DNA from: Patescibacteria group bacterium UBA6164
Lineage (GTDB): Bacteria; Patescibacteriota; Gracilibacteria; BD1-5; UBA6164
Length of the DNA stretch: 8,797 bases
Direction: 5' to 3'
Assembly (NCBI GenBank): GCA_002422305.1
Contig: DIUG01000016.1
Span: forward strand, 1 to 8,797
The notes under the pieces were generated by a model. The model was not told the origin of the DNA, did no database searches, and saw only the letters and a program-made list of their open reading frames with translations. Below, in pieces: positions 1 to 6,752 of the stretch (position 1 is its first letter; each line of letters starts with the position of its first letter). The translations under genes were made by a program, and so were the position numbers.

Positions 1-81
1 GTCTTTTTTATATATAAATTTGACAAAACAATAAAAACCTTTATATATAGATATATGATGTATTTTTAAATTATTATTTAT
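1..81. repeat. 81-bp direct repeat, left copy
   Basis: Matches 5760-5840 over 81 bases with a single difference (g at 57, a at 5816), in the same orientation, 5759 bases apart. Similarity stops abruptly after base 81. The left limit cannot be judged because the window begins inside the repeat. It lies just beyond the 3' end of the minus-strand operon, so the two copies bracket that operon. It contains a promoter-like sequence pointing rightwards. Identity is certain; its role (recombination site, element end or duplicated promoter region) is inference. Confidence 0.95.
20..49 (+). promoter_or_regulatory. Sigma70-like promoter in left repeat copy
   Basis: A perfect -35 consensus TTGACA lies at 20-25. 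TATATA hexamers follow at 42-47 (16-base spacer) and 44-49 (18-base spacer). In AT-rich DNA a -10-like match is cheap, but an exact TTGACA at this distance is less so. Here it would fire into the 3' flank of the minus-strand operon, towards the terminator-like hairpin at 189-219, with no gene between. Confidence 0.45.
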
Positions 82-188
82 AATAAATTTTATTAAAATT
101 ATACTCTTATCTTAAAGAATTTTTGATTTTTGTCAAAATTGTGATAAAAAAAGTCATAGAATTTATTTAAAGCCATTAATTAGAGAGA

Positions 189-219
189 GTGCATTTCAAA
201 AATCGCACCTGCTTTTTTT
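189..219 (+). terminator. Possible intrinsic terminator, rightward
   Basis: GTGC-ATTT (189-196) pairs with AAAT-c-GCAC (200-208), leaving a three-base loop and one bulged C. After CTGC comes a run of seven T (213-219) and, after a short break, six more. It would stop a transcript started in repeat copy 1. The stem is short and slightly interrupted, so this is tentative. Apart from this hairpin, I see nothing recognisable between 82 and 240. Confidence 0.4.
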
Positions 220-240
220 AATTTTTTACTCGGATTTTAT

Positions 241-282
241 GAAAACAAAGTTTAAAGATATATATATTTAAACTTTGTTTTC
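241..282. other. Perfect 16-bp AT-rich hairpin at operon 3' end
   Basis: The left arm 241-256 and right arm 267-282 are exact reverse complements, separated by a 10-base AT loop. It sits where minus-strand transcription leaves the operon, and the last stop codon of the small broken gene lies inside it. It probably protects or terminates the operon transcript. However, no clear U-tract follows on the minus strand, and only a weak T-rich stretch follows on the plus strand. A classic terminator is therefore not proven. Confidence 0.6.
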
Positions 283-502
283 AATTTTGTACAATTTTTT
301 TATATTTAATGTCTTTTTATAAATTTCTGGTAATGTAAAAATAAAATTTTTCTTTTTGTAATAATTAGCTCTTTCTAATATATTATCATTATTTATTTTA
401 TAGTTTTATTAGAGAAAAATTTTCATCTATTGAAACACAGAAATTGTTTGAGTAAGTACTCGCATTATTATACACTTTTTCTTGTAGTTCTTTAAAGTCC
501 AT
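268..502 (-). pseudogene. Small frameshifted ORF, possible MazG-like remnant
   Basis: From ATG at 502 a 34-codon frame (MDFKELQEKVYNN...) ends in TAA at 398-400. A second frame, one base off, continues to TAA at 268-270. Removing one A from the AAAA run near 405-409 would join them into one protein of about 77 residues. The first half (LQEKV..., ...IDENFSLIKL) faintly resembles the N-terminal helix of MazG/HisE-type nucleotide pyrophosphohydrolases. The EExxE metal-binding motif expected next is absent, so even a repaired product would lack that activity. It lies 36 bases after the tyrA stop and would be the operon's last cistron. The family guess is weak; the broken frame is what the sequence shows. 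Confidence 0.35.
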
Positions 503-538
503 ATTATTATAAATTATAAAAATAAATTACAACTTTAA

Positions 539-1381
539 CTATTTTAAGATATCATCTATTTTTTGAGTATTTTCAATAGACTTATCTATAAATTTTTCTC
601 ATAAAAATTCATACAACTCATTAAATGTTTTTATAAAGTTTTTTTTATCCTTATTTAAATCTATATTTCATATTTCTATTAAATTATTTATTAAAATAGG
701 TAAAACATTTTCTAAAAAATATGGGTTTAACATTTGCATATCAGCATATAAAGCTCAACTTTGATTTAAAAATCTTCAAGATATAAAAGATTGTAGTTTA
801 TATATAGGGGTTTCAATTTCTTCTAATTCCTCAGGATGGTATCATAAATCTTTTATTGTTTTCATAAAAACAATATTCATAATATGTGTTAATGATTGAA
901 TTATGGCCATTTTTTCATCATGTTCTTCAGGACTTAATTTTATTAAATTAGCTCAAGATTTTTTTAGAACTCTTCTTACAAATTTCCATTTATTTCAACA
1001 TTTTTCTTCTGAAAATATAATTTTTTTTCATTTTAAGTTATTTCCAATTGGTCAAAACATTGGATTTGTTCATACAATTTCATTTACATTTAAATTTTTT
1101 AACTCTCTCATAGGATTGATTTTCATTCAAGTTATATCCATAACTAATTTATCTCAAATTAAATATTCAGTATAATCTCTAATGGTTTCTACTATATTAC
1201 TTATAGGTATTGAAAAAATAATTATTTGGCTATCATTTATAATTTTTATTTTTTCTCCTTGAGTTGTATTTTCTGATATATTTTTTACTTTTATTCAAGT
1301 TTGACTTATTAAATCTCAAGCAAACTTTCAAAAATTTCATTCTCATCATATTATTGCTACTTGTTTTATAATTGTTCTCAT
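539..1381 (-). CDS. tyrA: Prephenate dehydrogenase (TyrA)
   Basis: Read with TGA=Gly this is 280 residues, normal for a monofunctional TyrA. The enzyme oxidatively decarboxylates prephenate (or arogenate) with NAD(P)+ on the way to tyrosine. A Rossmann fold begins at residue 8 with the dinucleotide-binding G13-E-G15-N-F-G18. Next come IIIFSIPISNI (53-63), the family's DxTxxK-like MDITGMK (81-87) and TNPMFGP (105-111). The segment HDEKMAIIQSLTH (154-166) matches the family's HDxxMAxxQxLxH, whose last His is catalytic in E. coli TyrA. Residue 106 is Asn where most relatives have His (HPMFGP). No chorismate mutase or ACT domain is fused. The ATG follows the pheA-like gene by 29 bases, without a visible Shine-Dalgarno sequence. 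Homology is clear; prephenate versus arogenate preference cannot be read from the sequence. Confidence 0.88.
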
Positions 1382-1410
1382 AAAAAATAAAGTTAATAAG
1401 GTTTAATATT

Positions 1411-2178
1411 TTATATTTTTAATATCTTTCTCTCTTCATTTCGGTACATATTTAAAAAATTTTCATCTAAATTTTTATTTAAAGATAAAATAAAATCAAA
1501 TCACTTATTTCAGTCTGCTATTGATAATATAAAATTTATTAATAATCATGATTCTTTAAAAATTAATAATGAATCTGCTAAATTTCATGAAATAATTTTA
1601 CTTAAACTTAGTATTAATAACGAAATATCAGTGCTTATATCATATTCAATTGATCTATCTCACAGCAAAATAAATTCAGTTTCATTTTCCTGTACTAAAT
1701 TATCTTCAACTATAGTTAATCACCTATTTAAAGCTTCATCTCTATCACAAATAACTCACTCATTATCAACCAATTTTCATATCATTGCTGTTGTTGATGT
1801 TGTATCAATAGTTTTATATCTTCAATTTAATGCTTTTTTGGTTTGCATTATAGCTTGTGGATGTGAATACACAGTATCAATAAATCATCTTCAATTAGAT
1901 GCTATGCAATGGTTTATGGGAATTTTTGTATTATGTATTAGTTTTAATTTATCCCTATTTTCATAAATACTAGAAAATGAATCATTCACAGTTCATCAAT
2001 AAACATTTGATATTGGAATAACTCACACAACATCTTGTTTTACATTATTAACAACATCATTAATTGTAGGAAGATATTCTATTGAATAATTGGAATAATT
2101 CATTTTTGTTTGAATTAATTTTGTTGCTTTAGATGAATACGATCAGTTAGGTCATAATGTTAAAATTGTTTTACACAT
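1411..2178 (-). CDS. pheA: Prephenate dehydratase-like protein with degenerate ACT domain
   Basis: This 255-residue product (TGA=Gly) follows the prephenate dehydratase layout. GPNGSYS (9-15) stands for the family GPxGTFS. VIPISN...GGTVND (53-66) stands for VPIENS..GSV. VYSHPQA (103-109) is an exact family hallmark. A TTSTTA segment (126-131) and NETEF (165-169) complete the catalytic domain. Residues from about 175 onward resemble an ACT domain, but the ESRP-type Phe-binding motif is not present. The enzyme would convert prephenate to phenylpyruvate for phenylalanine synthesis. Two usually conserved positions differ: Glu of PIEN is Ser57, and Arg of the TRF motif is Glu168. Activity may therefore be altered or lost, and feedback control by Phe is doubtful. 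It starts 33 bases after the racemase and ends 29 before tyrA. Confidence 0.85.
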
Positions 2179-2211
2179 ATTTTTAATATTTAAATTATAT
2201 GATAAGTTTTT

Positions 2212-2895
2212 TTACATATTATTAATAGTAGAATGTGTTAAAATATTCATTGTATCATAAATAGGAACTTCTGACATACTATTAACTAATATTTGTAAAT
2301 CAGTACATGCAAGTAATATATTTTTAGCTCACCTTTCTTTTAATTTGTTTATTATATTGATAATTAATAATTTGTCATTTTGAGTATAGTCACCTGAAAC
2401 AAGGTTTAAAATGATATTATCTATTGTTCTTTGTTCATCATTATTTAGTCATATAAAATCTATTTTATTTTTAATAAATTGGTTTTCATATATCTTACTT
2501 TTAGAGGTGAAAAGGCTAGAAATAATTCAGATATTAGAAAGTTTTTTATTAACTATATAATTTATAGTTTCATCTATAATACTAATTATAGGTATTGAAA
2601 TAGATTTTCTAATATCATCTATCAAATAATGGATAGAATTGCAAGGAATAACTATAAAATCTACTCATCATTTTTCAAGAATTTTAGCTCATTCTACTAA
2701 ATAAGATAAATATTTATCTATTCATTCTCAAGTAAGTAAAAATTTACTTTCTATATTATTTGACATTGGGATATTCCAAATTAGAATTGGTGGTCTATTT
2801 CATGGATTTTTTTGACAATAAAAATTTATTAAATCCATATAAAACTTAGAAGTAGTTTCTGGTCATAAACCTCATAATACTCAAACTGTTTTCAT
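2212..2895 (-). CDS. Asp/Glu-type amino acid racemase
   Basis: The 227-residue protein has the normal length of the aspartate/glutamate racemase family (YgeA/RacX type), cofactor-independent enzymes that interconvert L- and D-amino acids with two cysteines. The start KTVGVLGGLGPETT (2-15) is the family's typical N-terminus. The first catalytic Cys is C85 in VIPCNSIH, the second C197 in LLACTDLQ (family: GCTE). Both are present, so it should be active. The substrate is uncertain: the subfamily includes Asp, Glu and broad-specificity racemases. Position between a tyrosyl-tRNA synthetase (9-base gap upstream) and two prephenate enzymes hints at an aromatic substrate. A peptidoglycan role for D-Asp or D-Glu is the alternative. 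The start ATG is the only one fitting the conserved N-terminus. Confidence 0.88.
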
Positions 2896-2904
2896 AATTT
2901 AGTT

Positions 2905-5337
2905 TTAGTTAATAATTTTAAAATATTTTCTTTTTCAGTATTTTATAATAATAGAATTAGTATCAAATAAGTCTTTTAATTTAATATTTATATCAGTTAT
3001 TTTAGAATCATTTATATATACTCATCATCATATTAAAATTCCTCTTATTTTACTTTTACTAAGAGAAGTATTATCAAACTTTGCAATTATATCTATGATA
3101 TTATAATCTAATAAAAATTGATCTGGACCTAATTTAAATGTATTAATATCTTTTGGTATTTCTCATTCATTGACAATTTTCTTGAAGTTTTCTTCAGACT
3201 TCATAACTTGTTCTTCAGTGTAAAAAAGAGAAAGGATAGATCTTGCTAGCATTTTTTTTATTTTCATAGGATTTATTACTAAATTTGTTAGTATTTGATT
3301 TAAATTGTCAATTTCTTCTGGACTAGTAGATAATACATTTTGAAAATAATCTATCATCATTTCATCTGACATTGACATTATTTTTCAGTAATCATTATTT
3401 ACTTTTTCCTGAATATTATCACTAGGTTTTATTCAAACATAATTGTTAAATGTTTTACTCATTTTTCTTCAATCAAAACCATTTAATAATGATGTTGTTA
3501 TAACTGTTTGTTGAGACATTCCCTCTTTTTCCTGCAATTCTCTTCACATTAACATATTAAATTTTTGATCACTTCATCATAACTCTACATCGGCTTTTAA
3601 TTCAACAGAATCCCATCATTGAAGTAATGGATATATCATTTCTCATATTGCTATAGATTTTCATTCTTCATATCTTTCAGCAAAATTTTTTCTTTCTAAC
3701 ATTTTAGCTAGTCTTCATTTATTTGATAACATAAGTAAATCCATAGCACTCCATTTTCAATACCAGTCTTTATTATAAACAATTTCTACATTTTCATTGT
3801 TTAATCAAATTATTTTTCATATTTGAGATATATATGTTTCTATATTTGATTTTATTTGTTCTTCAGTCATTGTAGGTCTCATTGATTTTTTATCTGGATC
3901 TCATATAGTAGCTGTAAAAGTTCATATAAGAAATTTAATTTTATATCATAATTTTTCAAATAAATGTAATTTTTTTATTGGAATCAAATGTCATATATGT
4001 ATTTCATCTCAAGTAGGGTCTATTCAATATTTTATTACTAAATCTTTCTTGGATTTTAATTTTTCTAATAATGATTCTTCTCATATTATTTCCTCTATTC
4101 ATGATTTCATTAGTCAAAGTTTTCATTCATTTGTATTTTTTAATTCATCAAAATTATAAGGTAAAAATCACCTATTTATTATATTCTTTTCTAATTCTAG
4201 AAGGAAAAGCTCTACTTCTTCTATAGTAATTAAGCAATTGTTATTAGACATAATATTATCATCTGAATTGTTAAAGTGTAAATTATAGTATTCTAAAAAG
4301 TCTTTAGAAAAACTTCATATAATATTTATAAAATCTTCTGATACAAGTTTATGTTTAATATTATTAAAAAATTTATGAATTTCTTGTTCTCAAGTTAATT
4401 CATAATCAAGTCATATATGATCTATAATTCTAATAAGTTGTTTTTTTCTTGTGTCAGATAATTTATCAAAATTTATTCAATTACCGTTTAATACTGGCAA
4501 ATCTTGATCTCAATCTACATAATATGGTGGGACTTCATGTTTACTTGTACTCATTTTGATGGTTTTATTTATAGTGTGGTCTCAAAATCAAGAATTTATT
4601 AATCACGATACATGATTTCTTATAATATTGAAATTTTTTTCTGCACTTCATCAAAATGATATATAATATGTCTCATCTCAATTTGAGTTTTCCATAAAAC
4701 TAATATTATGGTCTATATCTCTAAGTCAAAAACTATGTGATATAGCATATTTTAGGGAGTTTTCTTTTCATTTTTCTCATCAATGTTTTTCTCACATTTT
4801 TTTTAACTTTTCTATAGCTTCTACCACGGAACTATCTTTTAATCAATTTCAAATTGTACCGAAAATATTATCAACATAACTTTCTAGAGCTAGTCAATCT
4901 GTTATAATATCAAAAAATATAAAATTTTCTAGTTCTCAAAAATATGTTTTTATAAATTCTTTTATGACATATAAATTATAAACAGATGCTTTAAAAGATT
5001 TTTCTTTATTTATTCAATTATATAAAATAGCTTCTTGAAGTCATGTATGAATTCTAATTTTTGGTTTGAATTCTTTTTTACTTGATAATAAATTTAGTCT
5101 TTTAAAAATATCTAATATTCAAGTAATATATGAAGGAATTAATAAACTTCATCATTTTTCTGATACTCAAAGTCCTACATTAAGAATAATTTCTACATTT
5201 TTTCCTAAATATATATCATCTACAAGATCATTTAAAAGTATTATAGAATCATCTGGAAATATTTCATATTGTCAAGAGTTGAGTATTTGTACAAAATCTT
5301 TCTTAAAAATATTTTTTGGGATATTTCATTTAATCAT
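2905..5337 (-). CDS. tyrS: Tyrosyl-tRNA synthetase fused to a large unknown N-terminal region
   Basis: From the first in-frame ATG (5337) the product is 810 residues. Residues about 409-810 form a complete TyrRS of the TyrZ type. They contain KYGIDPTGDEIHIGH, with HIGH at 447-450 and its Gly a TGA codon; YPLLQGWDS, keeping the Y, Q and D of the tyrosine pocket; and KADVELGGSDQKFN. KMSKT starts at 625, and a C-terminal S4 RNA-binding domain (about 757-805) contains three consecutive TGA glycines. This part alone has a normal TyrRS length of about 400. It would attach Tyr to tRNA(Tyr). The preceding 408 residues match nothing I recognise. They include patches such as PKIRIHTGLQEAI, FGGSAEKNF and HEVPPYY and are not low-complexity. 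The QGY of most relatives is QGW here. It is the first gene of the operon. Alternative internal starts at 4554 or 4110 would give a 549-residue protein or a bare TyrRS. The true 5' end is unclear (see 5338-5502). Confidence 0.88.
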
Positions 5338-5502
5338 GTTATCAAAATTAATTATATTTTCAACATCTACTATTGTTTGATTACTTAATAGATCAAATCT
5401 ATTTCAAGAATCATTAACTTTTTCATCGATAATATCACTTTCATAATTTTTTTTTCCATATTTCCATAAATTAAAAAATAAATTTCCTTCTTTGCAACAC
5501 CT
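5338..5502 (-). other. Open 5' extension of tyrS-fusion frame with A9 tract
   Basis: The synthetase frame stays open upstream to an in-frame TAA at 5503-5505, yet holds no ATG, GTG or TTG there. The residues it encodes (…KKNYESDIIDEK…, …NRFDLLSNQ…) look like real coding sequence. Two ATGs lie in the other frames at 5467 and 5459, just before a run of nine A (5447-5455, minus strand). One A fewer would fuse the 5467 start to the main frame; one A more would fuse the 5459 start. A GAAGGA at 5485-5490 could be a ribosome binding site but is 17 or 25 bases away. Slippage on the tract, a genuine frameshift mutation, or a homopolymer sequencing error would each explain this. Confidence 0.5.
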
Positions 5503-5759
5503 TTATAATACTTTTCAAAAAGAAAAAAACTGAAAAATTCAAGAAAAATTTAAAAACACCAAAAATGCTAAAGTTTAACTTTAAAATAGCACATTATCAA
5601 AAATACTAAAAGACAAAGTATGTAAAATATGACAAAATACCACAATAAAATAAATCATTTTTTGTCTTATTTTAAATACTAATATCTTAAAATTAGTTAA
5701 TAACCTTTATAATAAGCCATAAATAAAATATTTTATATATTTATTTTTTGTCATACTTT
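5503..5759. promoter_or_regulatory. Intergenic control region upstream of the operon
   Basis: No gene is seen in this AT-rich stretch between the operon start and repeat copy 2. It holds an imperfect hairpin, TGCTA...TAGCA at 5566-5591, with AAGT/ACTT inside. It also holds a long-range inverted repeat (separate entry) and several TTTGTC/GACAAA hexamers (5612, 5631, 5661, 5747, 5757). The operon promoter must lie here, but I find no convincing -35/-10 pair on the minus strand. The repeated hexamers could be binding sites; this is inference. Confidence 0.35.
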
Positions 5760-5766
5760 GTCTTTT
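5608..5766. repeat. 15-bp inverted repeat pair spanning the repeat junction
   Basis: AAAAGACAAAGTATG at 5608-5622 is the exact reverse complement of 5752-5766. A second pair, TATGACAAAA at 5628-5637 and TTTTGTCATA at 5746-5755, is nested and partly overlaps the first on the right. The right arm crosses the left limit of direct repeat copy 2 (5760). Such arms could mark the end of a mobile unit or form a binding platform. The equivalent sequence left of copy 1 lies outside the window. Confidence 0.7.
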
Positions 5767-5840
5767 TTATATATAAATTTGACAAAACAATAAAAACCTT
5801 TATATATAGATATATAATGTATTTTTAAATTATTATTTAT
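5760..5840. repeat. 81-bp direct repeat, right copy
   Basis: Second copy of the sequence at 1-81, same orientation, 80 of 81 bases identical. Downstream similarity ends at 5840, where this copy continues with gcatata and the left copy with aataaa. It separates the minus-strand operon from the plus-strand genes and carries the same rightward promoter-like sequence. Confidence 0.95.
5779..5808 (+). promoter_or_regulatory. Sigma70-like promoter for the plus-strand genes
   Basis: TTGACA at 5779-5784 is followed by TATATA at 5801-5806 (16-base spacer) or 5803-5808 (18-base spacer). It points at the threonine synthase remnant and the 593-residue gene behind it, with about 75 bases to the hairpin at 5883. 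It may have been the promoter of the intact threonine synthase gene, duplicated at the left end of the window. Confidence 0.5.
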
Positions 5841-5882
5841 GCATATAAAAGAGCTTATACTACAAATAATTGTAAATTTTCA

Positions 5883-5918
5883 AGAGACAAAAATAAGTCC
5901 TACTTATTTTTAGTCTCT
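5883..5918. other. Near-perfect hairpin at the truncation point
   Basis: AGAGAC plus AAAAATAAGT (5883-5898) pairs with ACTTATTTTT (5902-5911) and GTCTCT (5913-5918), with a three-base loop and one bulged A (5912). No T-tract follows on the plus strand, so a simple terminator is unlikely. Its right arm contains the TAG that closes the threonine synthase-like frame on the left, and homology to that family begins just after it. It may mark a recombination or insertion boundary, or be a leader structure. Confidence 0.7.
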
Positions 5919-6705
5919 CGTAGAAAACTCTGTAGATAAAGTAGTATGTCTAACTGCATGAAATGCTTGATATAGTTTGAGTAGATATTGTAGTAGAGCA
6001 TGAATAGATTATACCAGTTTGATTTTCCCTTGGGTTTCACCAGATAGAAAGGCATCACTAGCTGAATGGGGACAAGTAATATCTATTGATGGTTCAAGAT
6101 GTAATTGAATTTTGAGACCAAGAGATTTTAAGCAAATAGTAGAGGAATTTGATAAATATGAAAGATGAAAACTTTGGAATAATGTGTGGGCAGTAACAAA
6201 TAGTTTTGAGCCTATAAGTATAAATTCTTACAAAGAATTATTTTATGAAATAAAAGATGAAAATCCTGATTATGTAGTACTACCATGTTGAAGTGGTGAT
6301 ATAATAGTTTGAGTGTGGCTTGCTATAAAGGAATTAAATATGAATACAAAAATAATAGCTGTTTGACCTGAAAATGAACATCCTTTATTGGTTTCTTTAA
6401 GATTTTGACTTGATGAATATCAGATAGATAAATATATTGAAAAAAGCTATGCAGATAAATTAACTACACCATTTACTGCTATATTACCAATTCTGTATAA
6501 AATATTTAAAGAAACATGAAATATTTATCTTGAAGTAAATAATGAGGATATAATGAAAATAAAAGATATAATAAATGAAAATGGTGTAAAATGTGAAAAT
6601 TCATCAGTTGTAACATTTGCAGCATTTATCTCTCAAAATAGACCAAATATAGATAATGATTCAAAAATAATAATAGTTTCTACATGAAAATGACTTGAAA
6701 ATTAG
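5914..6705 (+). pseudogene. thrC: 5'-truncated threonine synthase-like PLP enzyme
   Basis: The frame after TAG (5911-5913) runs 263 codons to TAG and matches the middle and C-terminal parts of fold-type II PLP enzymes, best threonine synthase. TAGNAG (5953-5970) is the asparagine loop. A glycine-rich phosphate-binding segment PCGSGD lies at 6283-6300, and the tail holds SSVVTFAAF and IIIVSTGKG. The enzyme normally makes threonine from phosphohomoserine. The first third, including the Lys that binds PLP, is missing. No ATG or GTG precedes the conserved core, so the fragment should be inactive. The rest of the frame is intact, which suggests recent truncation or another use of the fragment. Annotation as threonine synthase rather than a related PLP lyase is likely but not certain. 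Confidence 0.8.
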
Positions 6706-6752
6706 TTTTATAAAAAAATAATTTATATATTTTACTTCATAATAATTACTCT

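Noticed and set aside
82..240. A 25-codon minus-strand frame (ATG near 173) and the peptide-like KKAGAIFEMHSL reading near 190-220
   Set aside because: Both are too short, lack any family match or ribosome binding site, and the second overlaps the terminator-like hairpin.
241..282. CRISPR or transposon terminal repeat from the long palindrome
   Set aside because: It is a single hairpin with no repeated unit and spacer pattern and no similar sequence at another boundary.
903..1966. Plus-strand open frames of 90 and 111 codons antisense to tyrA and the pheA-like gene
   Set aside because: They lie opposite strongly conserved genes, match no family, and arise because tca (TGA on the other strand) is common and harmless on this strand.
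3163..3378. 71-codon minus-strand frame as an independent small gene
   Set aside because: It is an internal piece of the TyrRS fusion, bounded only by TGA codons that are glycine here.
5066..5380. 104-codon plus-strand frame opposite the N-terminal region of the TyrRS fusion
   Set aside because: The minus-strand reading is continuous with the synthetase for over 800 codons; the plus-strand frame has no recognisable motif or start signal.
5946..5975. ATG at 5946 as the start of the threonine synthase-like gene
   Set aside because: It is in a different frame from the conserved protein and reaches TAG after nine codons.
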